Shown piece after piece: positions 47,418 to 55,663 of a DNA stretch of 64,000 nucleotides. The notes beneath the pieces are model-generated. The model was not told where the DNA came from, did no database searches, and saw only the letters and a program-made list of their open reading frames with translations. The stretch's first letter is position 1. Every line of letters begins with the position of its first letter. Position numbers and translations under genes: made by a program. The DNA is from Devosia sp. 1566. Lineage in GTDB: Bacteria; Pseudomonadota; Alphaproteobacteria; Rhizobiales; Devosiaceae. The stretch spans positions 992,001 to 1,056,000 of the forward strand of contig NZ_CP034767.1 in NCBI RefSeq assembly GCF_004005995.1, in the 5' to 3' direction.

Positions 47418-48503
47418 GTGGCTCGGAAGGCCGATATTGTCGTGATTGGCGCTGGGCAGGCGGGTTTGTCTGCCGCCTATCACCTGCGCCAGCGCGGCAT
47501 TGTCCCGGGCCGCGGCTTTGTCGTGCTCGACAGTGCCGATGCCCCAGGAGGCGCTTGGCAGTTCCGCTGGCCCTCGTTGACCCTTAGCACCGTCAATCGC
47601 GTCCATGATCTGCCGGGGCTGGCTTTTGGCGACGCGATCGCGCTGGATGACCCGCAGGTGCAGGCCCGGGTGGCGGTGCCGCAGTATTTCGCTGAATATG
47701 AACGCAGGTTCGAGCTCCCGGTGCTGCGGCCGGTCAGCGCGCGCTGCGTGGTCAGCCGTGGCGAGCGGCTGCGGATCGAAACGGACCGGGGTGTGTTCTC
47801 GGCCCGGGGCATCATCAATGCCACCGGCACCTGGACGGCGCCCTTCGTGCCGCATTATCCGGGGGCCGAGACGTTCGGCGGCGAGCAATTGCACACCGCC
47901 GACTATCAGGGGGCCGAGCACTTCCGCGGCAAGCATGTGGTGGTGGTTGGGGGCGGCATTTCGGCCATCCAGCTGCTCGACGAAATCTCGCAGGTGACCA
48001 CGACGCTCTGGGTAACCCGGCGTGAGCCGCAGTTCCGCACCGGACCCTTCGACATCGAAGCCGGCCGGACCGCCGTCGCTATGGTGGAGCAACGCGTGCG
48101 GGCCGGCCTGCCGCCACTTTCCGTCGTGTCGGTGACGGGGCTGCCCGAAACGCCGGCGATATCAGCGATGCGGGCGCGTGGCGTGTTGCAGCGCCATCCG
48201 ATGTTCAGCGAGATTACCGAATCCGGCGTGCGCTGGAGCGATGGAAGGGAAGAGCGGGCCGATGTCATCCTCTGGTGCACCGGCTTTCGCTCGTCGCTAG
48301 ATCATCTTGCCCCGCTCGACTTGCGCGAAGAGGGCGGTGGCATCCGCATGGGCGGGCGGCTGGCCACCCAGGTCTTGCGCGATCCGCGGGTTCATCTGGT
48401 CGGCTACGGCCCGTCGGCATCCACCATCGGCGCCAACCGCGCGGGCGCGGCGGCCGCGGCCGAATTGATCGCGACGCTTGGCCTCGGCAAAGCCATGGGC
48501 TAG
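47418..48503 (+). CDS. Flavin-containing monooxygenase-like protein
   Basis: A 361-residue FAD- and NAD(P)-binding oxidoreductase. The FAD motif is IVVIGAGQAGLSAAYHLRQRG; the second nucleotide motif, VVVVGGGISAIQLLDE, lies near residue 175. GGAWQFRWPSLTLSTVNRVH resembles the flavin-monooxygenase linker region. It probably oxygenates a small organic compound or moves electrons; the substrate is unknown. GTG start. It is divergent from the YdeP-type gene and converges with a small gene, overlapping its stop by four bases. Confidence 0.8.
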   Translation: MARKADIVVIGAGQAGLSAAYHLRQRGIVPGRGFVVLDSADAPGGAWQFRWPSLTLSTVNRVHDLPGLAFGDAIALDDPQVQARVAVPQYFAEYERRFELPVLRPVSARCVVSRGERLRIETDRGVFSARGIINATGTWTAPFVPHYPGAETFGGEQLHTADYQGAEHFRGKHVVVVGGGISAIQLLDEISQVTTTLWVTRREPQFRTGPFDIEAGRTAVAMVEQRVRAGLPPLSVVSVTGLPETPAISAMRARGVLQRHPMFSEITESGVRWSDGREERADVILWCTGFRSSLDHLAPLDLREEGGGIRMGGRLATQVLRDPRVHLVGYGPSASTIGANRAGAAAAAELIATLGLGKAMG

Positions 48504-48751
48504 CGCCCGCGCAGGCGGCCGATCAAGAGGGTAATCATCTCCATGCCCTCGGGCGTGAAGCTGACCGAATTGTCTTCGCGCGTGGCGAGGCCAAGCTCTT
48601 CGAGTTCGGCAACGGCCTTTGGATCGGCGTGGTGGCCCTTGCCGTCATCGGCGATCACTTTGGTGACGGGATCGCCGCTTTCGAGCTGGTGATAAATGGC
48701 AAAGGCGAATACTGCGAGGGCCGCATCGCTCAGGGTGTCGGGCGTGGTCAT
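48500..48751 (-). CDS. Small hypothetical protein, 83 residues
   Basis: A predicted 83-residue soluble protein (MTTPDTLSDAALAVFAFAIY...), with a helical N-terminus, DPKAVAELEELGLATRE and a basic end. The pattern looks like a winged-helix-sized domain, but I do not recognise a family. Its last bases overlap the end of the convergent flavoprotein gene. Confidence 0.6.
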   Translation of the reverse strand: MTTPDTLSDAALAVFAFAIYHQLESGDPVTKVIADDGKGHHADPKAVAELEELGLATREDNSVSFTPEGMEMITLLIGRLRGR

Positions 48752-48810
48752 GGCTTGATCCTTGCTGGCGTGGAACGCGCCCGGGCGCGCTCCCGCGTGA
48801 TCCGAGCTAG

Positions 48811-50628
48811 CTAGTTCTTGGGTTTTTCTTCGGTGGGGCGCTGATAGGTGCCCACCACTTCGCCCTTGGCCAGCACATGGCCTTCCATCGCCGCCAGCAC
48901 GTCCTCGCGTTTGGCCCCCAGTTCCACCGGCAACTCGGCCAGATCGAGCGCAAAGACCTGGAAATGGTAGTTGTGGGCGGGATCCTCGAGCGGCGGGCGG
49001 GGGCCGTAATAGCCGGTCTGGCCGCGGCTATTGCTGCCCTGCTTGGCCCCTTCGGGGTCCTGCAGCACCGGATCGGTGTTGATGCCCTCGCGCAGGGTCG
49101 TGACGTCAGCGGGGATGTCGAAAAGCACCCAGTGCACGAAGGGCTTGGGCTCGTCGGCATCGGGATCATCCATGATCACGGCGAAGGACTTTGTGCCTTC
49201 GGGCGCCTCGTCCCAGGAGAGGGCAGGGGAGGCATTATGCCCTTCGGCGGCATGGGCGATGGGGATCGCACCATTATCCGCAAAGCTGGGGCTGCTGACA
49301 GCAAGCGTGCCATCGGCCTCCACGAGATTGATCGCGGTGTCGGAAGGCGCGGGTGTTTCGACCAGATTGGGCGTGCTGGACGCCGCAGCCGCATCGCTGC
49401 CTGCCCCATCCTCGCCCTCATAGCTGATGCGGTAGAGGATGCCGTTGAAATCGTCGGCCAGCAGCAGCGAGCCATCGATATCCTCGGTCAATCCGGCAAG
49501 CCGGGCGAGGAAGTCATAGCTTTGATCATCGTTCTCGATCAGCCAACCAGTGGCAAAGGAGGTCCAGTCCTTGGGCTCGCCGTCCTCGAAATCGACCCGG
49601 GTGATTTCATAGCCGCTCGGCGGGCGGCGGTTCCAGGAGCCGCGCATGGCGATAAAGGCGTCGCCGCGATATTCCTCGGGAAAGGCCTCGCCCTGGTAGA
49701 AGGTCATCTGCATGGGGGCGGCATGGGCGGTATAGCCGAGCAGCGGTTCCTCGCTCGCCTCGGCCCATTCCTCCAGCGTAATGCCCTCGGGCGGATTGTC
49801 CTGCGGATTGAAGTTGGAGAAGTCGTAGATGTAGGGCCAGCCATATTGCTTGCCCTGCTCGACGAGGTTGAACTCTTCCTTTTGCTCCTCGTCGCCCAGC
49901 CAGTCGGTGCCGTGATCGGCGCCGTAAAGCTTGCCCGTGCCGGGCTCCCAGCCAAAGCCGATCGTATTGCGCAGACCGCTGGCGAAGATGGTGCGCGTCT
50001 TGCCGTCGGGGGTGGCGCGCAGAATGGTGGCGCTTTCCGGGTTGGACTCGTCGCAGGCGTTGCAGGTCGAGCCCACGGTTATGTAGAGCATCCCGTCCGG
50101 GCCGATCGCCAGGGTGCGGTTGGGGTGCTGGCCGGCATCGGGCAGATCGTCGATGATCCGCGTCAGTTCGCCAAAGCTGCCATCGTCCTCGATTGGTGCA
50201 GTGAACACCTCCTTGGCGGTGGCAAGGTAAGCGGTGTCGCCATCGATAAAGATGCCGTGCATGCCCGGGCGGCCGGCGACCTTGGCGAAATCCTCGAACT
50301 TGCCATCGCGATCGGCGTCGATCAGCCGGATGACATCGCTTTCCTGGCGGCGGGTGGCATAAACATGCCCGTCCTCGTGCACCGCCAGCATGCGGGTATT
50401 GCCGAGATCCCGGCCCACCACCTCGACGGTGAAACCCTCGGGCACCGTGATCTTCCCGGCTAGCTCCGCGTCATCTTCAATCTCGACCGGGCTGGGCTCG
50501 AGGATCGACCCCTCGATAGTCACATCGGAATATTGTCCAACAGTGCCCTGCGGCTGGGCGGCGGCCGGAGTGGCCAAGGCCAGCAACACGGTTGCGGAGG
50601 TGGCGAGGGCGGAAGAAGCTCGGGTCAT
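48811..50628 (-). CDS. PQQ-type sugar dehydrogenase fused to a PEBP (YbhB/YbcL) domain
   Basis: A 605-residue exported protein. It has a signal peptide (cleavage after AAA near residue 24). Residues about 60-415 form a soluble aldose-dehydrogenase beta-propeller: GNTRMLAVHEDGHVYATRR, GMHGIFIDGD, AIGPDGMLYITVGSTC, SGLRNTIGFGWEPGTGKLY and GADHGTDWLGDEE. After an Ala/Ser/Pro linker (near 420-440), residues about 450-600 form a phosphatidylethanolamine-binding-like domain: SPALSWDEAPEGTKSFAVIM, DDPDA, PFVHWVLFDIP and GYYGPRPP. The first domain would oxidise a sugar to its lactone in the periplasm with PQQ; the role of the second is unknown. The two-domain fusion is unusual. Confidence 0.85.
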   Translation of the reverse strand: MTRASSALATSATVLLALATPAAAQPQGTVGQYSDVTIEGSILEPSPVEIEDDAELAGKITVPEGFTVEVVGRDLGNTRMLAVHEDGHVYATRRQESDVIRLIDADRDGKFEDFAKVAGRPGMHGIFIDGDTAYLATAKEVFTAPIEDDGSFGELTRIIDDLPDAGQHPNRTLAIGPDGMLYITVGSTCNACDESNPESATILRATPDGKTRTIFASGLRNTIGFGWEPGTGKLYGADHGTDWLGDEEQKEEFNLVEQGKQYGWPYIYDFSNFNPQDNPPEGITLEEWAEASEEPLLGYTAHAAPMQMTFYQGEAFPEEYRGDAFIAMRGSWNRRPPSGYEITRVDFEDGEPKDWTSFATGWLIENDDQSYDFLARLAGLTEDIDGSLLLADDFNGILYRISYEGEDGAGSDAAAASSTPNLVETPAPSDTAINLVEADGTLAVSSPSFADNGAIPIAHAAEGHNASPALSWDEAPEGTKSFAVIMDDPDADEPKPFVHWVLFDIPADVTTLREGINTDPVLQDPEGAKQGSNSRGQTGYYGPRPPLEDPAHNYHFQVFALDLAELPVELGAKREDVLAAMEGHVLAKGEVVGTYQRPTEEKPKN

Positions 50629-50690
50629 CGGGGTTTCGTTCCTGAGGGGTTTGGTTAATCCAACTCCTCAGGCCCGGTTCCCGATCCCCG

Positions 50691-50753
50691 CCAGCAAGAA
50701 TTTGCTGGCACCAGAGGCATAAGAGAAGGCAGGCGGGCGCCCGATAGGGCGCC
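50691..50753 (-). terminator. Two hairpins downstream of the alcohol dehydrogenase
   Basis: On the minus strand after the dehydrogenase stop come GGCGCCC/GGGCGCC (arms at 50736-50742 and 50747-50753, loop GATA) and then CCAGCAA/TTGCTGG (arms at 50691-50697 and 50702-50708). Neither is followed by a long U-run. They probably end or process the dehydrogenase transcript before the sugar dehydrogenase gene. Confidence 0.5.
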
Positions 50754-50761
50754 AACCTGGG

Positions 50762-51940
50762 TTAAGCGCCGGGCTTCATCACCACCTTGATGCAGCCATC
50801 TTCTTTGTCCCGGAACTTGCGATAAAGCTCGGGCCCTTCCGATAGATCGGCCTGGTGGGTGATCACGAAGGTCGGATCGATTTTGCCGTCCACCACCAGC
50901 TGCAGCAGCGGCGCCAGATAGCGATGGGTGTGCGTTTGTCCGGTCTTGAGCGTCAGCCCCTTGTTCATGAAGGCGCCCATGGGCACTTTGTCGAGCATGC
51001 CGATATAAACGCCGGGCATCGAGATGGTGCCGCCCTTCCGGCAACACATGATGGCCTCGCGCAGCACATGCGCCCGGTCGGTGCCGAGACCCACCTTCTG
51101 CTTGACGTTGTCGATCACCGAATCCGGTGCGCCGCTCGCATGGGCCTCGGTGCCCACGCAATCGATCACCCGGTCCGGGCCGCGCCCATTGGTCATCTGG
51201 AACAGCACGTCATAGGGGCTGGCGTTGTCGAAATTGATGGTTTCGGCCTTGCCATGCACCTCGGCCATCTTGAGCCGCTCGGGGACATTGTCGATGGCGA
51301 GGACGCGGCCCGCACCCATCAGCCACGCGCTCTGGATGGCGAACTGCCCGACAGGGCCGCAGCCCCAGATGGCGACCGTGTCGCCCGGCTCAATCTCGGC
51401 ATTTTCCGCGGCCATATAGCCCGTGGGGAAAATGTCGGACAGGAACAGCACCTGCTCGTCGGTGAGTTCCTCAGGCACCTTGATCGGGCCGACATCGGCA
51501 AAGGGCACGCGCAGATATTCGGCCTGCCCGCCGGCATAGCCGCCCAGCATGTGCGAATAGCCAAAGAGGCCCGAGGGCGAATAGCCCATCGCGGCGCGAG
51601 CGATCGCCGCATTGGGATTGGAGCGATCGCACAGAGAGAACATCTGGTTCTGGCAGAACCAGCACTGCCCGCAGGCAATGTTGAAGGGCACGACGACGCG
51701 GTCGCCGACCTTGAGCTTGGTGTTGTCCTTGCCGACCTCCACCACTTCGCCCATGGTTTCGTGGCCGAGCACGTCCCCTGACTCCATCGTGGGCATGAAC
51801 CCATCATAAAGATGCAAATCCGAGCCGCAGATCGCGCAGGAGGTCACCTTGATGATGGCGTCCTGGCCATGGACGATCTTGGGGTCATCGACGGTATCGT
51901 AGCGAACATCGCCTTTGCCGTGCCAGCACAACGCTTTCAT
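50762..51940 (-). CDS. Zinc-dependent alcohol dehydrogenase, formaldehyde-dehydrogenase-like
   Basis: A 392-residue medium-chain dehydrogenase. The catalytic zinc ligands are in [10 protein letters not shown] and [12 protein letters not shown]. The structural zinc loop is [16 protein letters not shown]. The coenzyme motif is [13 protein letters not shown]. The long insertion and [16 protein letters not shown] segment (read here as [12 protein letters not shown]) place it with glutathione-independent formaldehyde and related dehydrogenases. The substrate is probably a small alcohol or aldehyde. Confidence 0.85.
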   Translation of the reverse strand: MKALCWHGKGDVRYDTVDDPKIVHGQDAIIKVTSCAICGSDLHLYDGFMPTMESGDVLGHETMGEVVEVGKDNTKLKVGDRVVVPFNIACGQCWFCQNQMFSLCDRSNPNAAIARAAMGYSPSGLFGYSHMLGGYAGGQAEYLRVPFADVGPIKVPEELTDEQVLFLSDIFPTGYMAAENAEIEPGDTVAIWGCGPVGQFAIQSAWLMGAGRVLAIDNVPERLKMAEVHGKAETINFDNASPYDVLFQMTNGRGPDRVIDCVGTEAHASGAPDSVIDNVKQKVGLGTDRAHVLREAIMCCRKGGTISMPGVYIGMLDKVPMGAFMNKGLTLKTGQTHTHRYLAPLLQLVVDGKIDPTFVITHQADLSEGPELYRKFRDKEDGCIKVVMKPGA

Positions 51941-52042
51941 TGGGTTCTCCAGGGTTGGTGCGGCCAGCGCCAGTCGCGCCTTCCGCAGGAATAAGCCTCG
52001 GAACCGAGCCGATGCTCGTTCCCGCTGGCCTTTGCTGCGTGG

Positions 52043-53020
52043 TTAACGCGCGCTCGCCGTGATCCGATCCAGTCCCGGCAACACCTTGGTGCCAAATGCC
52101 TCGATAAACTCCGCCTGGTTGCGCCCAACTTGGTGCAGATGCACTGCGGTCGCCCCCAATTCGCCGTAAGCCTCGATAGCGGCGCGATGCCGGCCAAGAT
52201 CGGCCGACACGAACACTGCTTTGGCCATGTCTTCGCGTCGCACAAAGCGCGTGGCCGCATCAAAGTCGCTGGGACGGCGCAGATCCCAGTTGACCTCGCC
52301 GCCAATGACATTGGCCGACCATTGATCCAGCGCCTGCTCGAACGCCTCGTCCTCGGTCGCCGCCCAGCACAGCGCGTGCTGGATATGAACGGGCTTGTTC
52401 GCACCGCCATTGTCGCGGAAGGCCTCAATGGTCGGACGGATCTCCTCCACATCGCCGCCGGTGATCAACAAGCCATCGGCCCACTCGGCAACAAACGCTG
52501 CGGTCTTGGGGGTAATGGCGGCGCCAAATAGCGGCACCGGCTGGGCGGGGCGGGAATAAAGCTTGGCCTCCACCACTGTGACCCTGCCGCGATGGGTGAC
52601 GGTTTCGCCGGCAAACAGCGCCCGGATGACCGCGGCACACTCGGCCAGCACGGCATTGCGCTCGGCCTTGTTGGGCCAATAGGTGCCGGTGATCGATTCA
52701 TTGAGCGCTTCCCCGCTGCCGAGAGCCAGCCAGAACCGGTTAGGAAACATTTCCCCCAGCGTTGCCGCGGCCTGCGCGACGATGGCCGGGTGATAGCGAT
52801 ATCCCGGGGCCGAAATGGAGCCGATCGGAAAATCGGTCACTGCCATGGCGGCCCCCAGCCACGACCAAGCAAAGCCCGAGTGACCCTGCCGCTCGCTCCA
52901 GGGATGAATATGGTCCGATGATTTGGCGCAGGAAAATCCCGCTTCTTGCGCCTGTTGCACCAGCTTGAGCAGGCTCGAGGGAGCAAACTGTTCGTGGGAA
53001 GCGTGATAGCCGATCTGCAT
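52043..53020 (-). CDS. LLM-class flavin oxidoreductase, TIGR03885-like
   Basis: A 325-residue luciferase-like monooxygenase-fold protein. It starts IGYHASHEQFAPSSLLKLV and shows AQEAGFSCAKSSDHIHPWSE, FWLALGSGEALNE and DGLLITGGD, which are typical of the TIGR03885 group described as using FMN rather than F420. The substrate is unknown. It follows the isochorismatase-like gene by three bases. A consensus-like general-stress promoter stands before that pair. Confidence 0.8.
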   Translation of the reverse strand: MQIGYHASHEQFAPSSLLKLVQQAQEAGFSCAKSSDHIHPWSERQGHSGFAWSWLGAAMAVTDFPIGSISAPGYRYHPAIVAQAAATLGEMFPNRFWLALGSGEALNESITGTYWPNKAERNAVLAECAAVIRALFAGETVTHRGRVTVVEAKLYSRPAQPVPLFGAAITPKTAAFVAEWADGLLITGGDVEEIRPTIEAFRDNGGANKPVHIQHALCWAATEDEAFEQALDQWSANVIGGEVNWDLRRPSDFDAATRFVRREDMAKAVFVSADLGRHRAAIEAYGELGATAVHLHQVGRNQAEFIEAFGTKVLPGLDRITASAR

Positions 53021-53023
53021 GGA

Positions 53024-53614
53024 TTATCCCTCGCGTCGCCATTGATCGAGCACGTCCTGCGTGGTGCAGGCCGTCAGCTGGATGCCAAAGCGGCTGTCAT
53101 AGATGGAAAGCATTGCGGCGTGAGTTTCGGCCGCCGAGCTGCACACCGCATCCTTGGGCAATACAACGTGGTATCCCAGATCGATCGCGCCCATGAGGGT
53201 GGACAGCACGCACACCTCGGTTTCGCCGCCGGTAATCACCAGCGTGTCGACCCCTTTGGCTTGCAACTGCTGGTGCAGCGCGCCTGACCACCAGGGTGAA
53301 TAAACCGGTTTGTCGATCACTGCGGCCGGCGGAACAAAGCGCTGCAGCGAGGGGACCAGGTCCACCATCTCCGGCGCCATGCGCTCGCGCAGCATATTGG
53401 GCCAAGCCTCGTAATATTCTTGCCAGCTCCCCTGCGCGTCTTCAGCCCGCTCCGGCGGCACAAAGCGGGTGAATACCGTCCGCGCGGCGTGAGGCTCGGT
53501 CATTGCCTCGATCGCGGGCAGCACGCCGGCAAGCGTTTCGACATGCCAGTCGGTCTCCTCCGCGAACATGCGTTGCATGTCCACGCAGAGATGCACACAA
53601 TTGGTGAAATTCAT
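53024..53614 (-). CDS. Isochorismatase-family cysteine hydrolase
   Basis: A 196-residue hydrolase with the catalytic triad in order: Asp in HLCVDMQRMF, Lys in VIDKPVYSPW and Cys in GGETEVCVLSTLMGA. Members hydrolyse amides or vinyl ethers (nicotinamidase, biuret amidohydrolase, isochorismatase); the substrate here is open. It is the first gene of a two-gene unit with the LLM protein. The ATG at 53614 is preferred; a TTG five codons earlier is possible. Confidence 0.85.
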   Translation of the reverse strand: MNFTNCVHLCVDMQRMFAEETDWHVETLAGVLPAIEAMTEPHAARTVFTRFVPPERAEDAQGSWQEYYEAWPNMLRERMAPEMVDLVPSLQRFVPPAAVIDKPVYSPWWSGALHQQLQAKGVDTLVITGGETEVCVLSTLMGAIDLGYHVVLPKDAVCSSAAETHAAMLSIYDSRFGIQLTACTTQDVLDQWRREG

Positions 53615-53643
53615 GGTTGATCCGCACAAGTAAGTGCCGCGTC

Positions 53644-53668
53644 AACGCCACCCCATGGCGATTGTTCC
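53644..53668 (-). promoter_or_regulatory. EcfG-type promoter before the isochorismatase gene
   Basis: Read on the minus strand: GGAAC at 53668-53664, 16 bases, then CGTT at 53647-53644. This matches the alphaproteobacterial general-stress sigma factor consensus exactly. The -10 element ends 29 bases before the start codon. Confidence 0.7.
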
Positions 53669-53673
53669 CGGAC

Positions 53674-53698
53674 GGAACACACCTCCACCCCCGGCATT
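53674..53698 (+). promoter_or_regulatory. EcfG-type promoter before the 93-residue membrane protein
   Basis: GGAAC at 53674-53678, 16 bases, then CATT at 53695-53698: one mismatch in the -10. It is back to back with the minus-strand site and ends 23 bases before the start codon. Confidence 0.5.
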
Positions 53699-53721
53699 AT
53701 CGTTGCAAACGGAGACGGCAA

Positions 53722-54003
53722 ATGGCCAAAGACGCACCCACCACCGACCAGTTGCGCCAGGAAATCGACAGCGGAGCGACCGGCGAGAAAATCGGCTTCC
53801 CCGATCCCGCCGCGGCCCCGCTCGGGACCGATGCTGAAGCAGGTGGAAGTCCCCCAACCGCCTCGGAGCGCAAGCTGGACGCCGCCAGCCGGCCGAAATA
53901 CCGCCAGGGACCCAAGATGCCTGGCACTGCACTTTATGCGATCTTTGTAGCGATCGGTGCGGCCGTGGTGGTCGGCGCCACGCTGCTTGGCACCATGGGC
54001 TGA
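53722..54003 (+). CDS. Small stress-cluster protein with one C-terminal transmembrane segment
   Basis: A 93-residue protein. The first 65 residues are polar and probably unstructured (TDQLRQEIDSGATGEKIGFP; SERKLDAASRPKYRQGPKMP). Residues about 70-90 form one hydrophobic helix (ALYAIFVAIGAAVVVGATLL). The likely topology is tail-anchored in the inner membrane. I recognise no named family. ATG at 53722 follows GGAGACGG. It has its own divergent general-stress-like promoter. Confidence 0.7.
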   Translation: MAKDAPTTDQLRQEIDSGATGEKIGFPDPAAAPLGTDAEAGGSPPTASERKLDAASRPKYRQGPKMPGTALYAIFVAIGAAVVVGATLLGTMG

Positions 54004-54006
54004 GCC

Positions 54007-54387
54007 TTAGGCGTCGCGTTCGCCTTCAATTCCACGCGCGAGGTTGTAAACCTCGCGCGAATTAAGGTCCGTGTCGGAAACATCGCCAATCGGTTCCCGG
54101 TTTCGGTCGGCCGCGATCTCGCCCCATGCCGGGTTCCAAAGCAGATCGTCCTGCAGCACCACGACGACTTCGGCAAAGCCATGCAGCTGCCGTGCCGCCT
54201 CGGCGGCGGCAAAGGCGCTCGCGACATCGTCATATTGTGCTTCGTCGCCGTCCACATCGCCGCTTGCCGGCCACCAGACCGCAGCAAATGGCCGGCCATC
54301 CGAACCCGCTTCGATCCCGACGGTTACGGCATTGCCAGCGTCTTCCCCAACAGCGATCCGCCGATAAGAGCCTTGTTCGCCCGCCAT
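54007..54387 (-). CDS. Hypothetical protein, 126 residues
   Basis: A soluble acidic protein (AGEQGSYRRIAVGEDAGNAV; ... WNPAWGEIAADRNREPIGDV). The alternating pattern suggests a small alpha/beta domain. No family is recognised. It begins 11 bases after the stop of the 102-residue gene, so the two are probably cotranscribed. A GTG nine bases further upstream is an alternative start. Confidence 0.6.
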   Translation of the reverse strand: MAGEQGSYRRIAVGEDAGNAVTVGIEAGSDGRPFAAVWWPASGDVDGDEAQYDDVASAFAAAEAARQLHGFAEVVVVLQDDLLWNPAWGEIAADRNREPIGDVSDTDLNSREVYNLARGIEGERDA

Positions 54388-54397
54388 CTCGCCCACC

Positions 54398-54706
54398 CTA
54401 TTGTTGATCGTTGTAGCGCGGCTTGGTCATCCCCACGGTACGAGCCAGCTCGGTGAAGTCAGCCGTTTCGGGAGACTCAAGGGCGGTCTGCAACAAACGG
54501 ATGGGAAAACACACGGCATCGCGCTCGGCTGGAGACAGGCTGTTCATCCGCTCGGCCCCCATTGCCATGGCTTCGGTCTTGCGGAACGCCAGGTCGAGCT
54601 GCTCGGTGCTGACAACGCCGGCATCGATCAGGGCGCGGTTCACCGCGGCAAGCGCCAGGTAAAGCCCTTCGAGCTGTAGATTAGCCGTATTCAATTTCCC
54701 CTCCAT
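54398..54706 (-). CDS. Hypothetical helical protein, 102 residues
   Basis: A mostly helical cytoplasmic protein (LEGLYLALAAVNRALIDAGV; RDAVCFPIRLLQTALESPE). No family is recognised. The ribosome site is poor; the ATG at 54706 is taken because the frame upstream enters the DUF378 terminator. It is paired with the 126-residue gene. Confidence 0.6.
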   Translation of the reverse strand: MEGKLNTANLQLEGLYLALAAVNRALIDAGVVSTEQLDLAFRKTEAMAMGAERMNSLSPAERDAVCFPIRLLQTALESPETADFTELARTVGMTKPRYNDQQ

Positions 54707-54715
54707 GCTAGACAC

Positions 54716-54751
54716 AAAAAACCGGCGGCAGAGCGTGGCTCCGGCCGCCGG
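54716..54751 (-). terminator. Rho-independent terminator of the DUF378 gene
   Basis: On the minus strand, CCGGCGGC (54751-54744) pairs with GCCGCCGG (54729-54722), followed by TTTTTT at 54721-54716. It lies ten bases past the DUF378 stop codon. Confidence 0.85.
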
Positions 54752-54760
54752 CGCATAAAA

Positions 54761-55006
54761 CTACAGGCGCGTCGTCGTGGTGGTGCCGCGCTCGGCGATC
54801 ACTTCGTCCGTGGACATGGCCTTGAAGAACGGCACTAGCTGGTAGATGGCCGACAGGCCGACAAGCACGTAAACAATACGGGCGATTGCCCCGTCCTGGC
54901 CGCCAAACAGTTGTGCCACCAGATCGACCTGGAAGGCGCCAACCAACAGCCAGTTGATGCCGCCGATGATGATTAACAGTAGAGTAATCAGATTGAGAGC
55001 CTTCAT
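54761..55006 (-). CDS. DUF378 membrane protein
   Basis: An 81-residue protein with two transmembrane helices: LITLLLIIIGGINWLLVGAF and GAIARIVYVLVGLSAIYQLV. This is the standard DUF378 layout, with the conserved GGINWLLVG. Function unknown; members are common in stress-related loci. AGGAGG precedes the ATG. On the minus strand upstream, GGAAC stands 17 bases before GCTT, a weak fit to the general-stress promoter. Confidence 0.88.
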   Translation of the reverse strand: MKALNLITLLLIIIGGINWLLVGAFQVDLVAQLFGGQDGAIARIVYVLVGLSAIYQLVPFFKAMSTDEVIAERGTTTTTRL

Positions 55007-55116
55007 AAGTGCCTCCTGGGCAGGTTATGAACAAACAAGCACGCCCGGACCCTTTGGGTTCCGTAAAACCGCGCAGCTCTTTAGTATTACCCTAAATACC
55101 GGGCGCGATGGCGTTG

Positions 55117-55308
55117 TCAGCCCATCGACATGTAAAAGATCGTCCCCGCAACAACGATAAAGACGATTACCGCCACGACGATGCGGACAATGCTGCCGCG
55201 TGGGTCCTCACCCAATACGGCGCGTTCTGCCGGGCCACGTCCGCGGTCGGTCACGGTCGCCGAAGTCTCTGATTGCGGCTGGTCGCTGGGGGTCCCGTCC
55301 TGTTCCAT
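55117..55308 (-). CDS. Small tail-anchored membrane protein
   Basis: A 63-residue protein with a polar first half (EQDGTPSDQPQSETSATV) and one C-terminal helix (IVRIVVAVIVFIVVAGTIFY). ATG at 55308 is chosen because GGGAG stands five bases before it; an in-frame ATG 12 bases earlier has no such site. It resembles the 93-residue neighbour in design and may tether to the inner membrane. Confidence 0.65.
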   Translation of the reverse strand: MEQDGTPSDQPQSETSATVTDRGRGPAERAVLGEDPRGSIVRIVVAVIVFIVVAGTIFYMSMG

Positions 55309-55334
55309 TTCAACTCCCATGTTGCTGCTACTGC

Positions 55335-55359
55335 AACCGCCGTGGGCCTAGGCAGTTCC
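55335..55359 (-). promoter_or_regulatory. EcfG-like promoter before the 63-residue membrane protein
   Basis: Minus strand: GGAAC at 55359-55355, 16 bases, GGTT at 55338-55335. It differs from the CGTT consensus at one base and ends 26 bases before the start codon. Confidence 0.5.
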
Positions 55360-55422
55360 ACTCTTCATTGGGAAACCAGCCCCACCGGGTCCCGATAACG
55401 TGCGTTAACTGGGAGAACAGCG

Positions 55423-55617
55423 ATGAGCAGCAGTAAAGCGACTACCGGCGCCAACGACCGTCCCAAGGACGAAACCATTGCCCAGACCGGCGCAGGCCTT
55501 CCTGACGATACCTCCTTGCCGGTCGATGTCAGCGACGAGGACGTGGAACGCGCCCGTCAGAAACTGACTGAGGGAACGCCATTTGCCTCGGGCCGTCAAA
55601 AAACACGGGGCGCCTAG
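55423..55617 (+). CDS. Small hydrophilic protein, 64 residues
   Basis: A short polar protein (SSSKATTGANDRPKDETIAQ) with a helical charged centre (VSDEDVERARQKLTEGTPF). It has no membrane segment and is probably disordered. A GGGAGAAC site precedes the ATG. No family is recognised. A promoter-like site for the next gene lies inside its 3' end. Confidence 0.6.
   Translation: MSSSKATTGANDRPKDETIAQTGAGLPDDTSLPVDVSDEDVERARQKLTEGTPFASGRQKTRGA
55573..55597 (+). promoter_or_regulatory. EcfG-like promoter before the MBL hydrolase
   Basis: GGAAC at 55573-55577, 16 bases, then CGTC at 55594-55597 (one mismatch). It lies inside the 64-residue gene and ends 66 bases before the hydrolase start. Confidence 0.45.
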
Positions 55618-55663
55618 TGGCCCACTGCTCTGCCTTGACCATCCGCAGCACAAAGGAACCACC

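Noticed and set aside
51998..52022. General-stress promoter before the zinc alcohol dehydrogenase
   Set aside because: A GGAAC is present on the minus strand, but neither a 16- nor a 17-base spacer leads to a CGTT-like element. The stretch is instead an imperfect inverted repeat downstream of the LLM gene.
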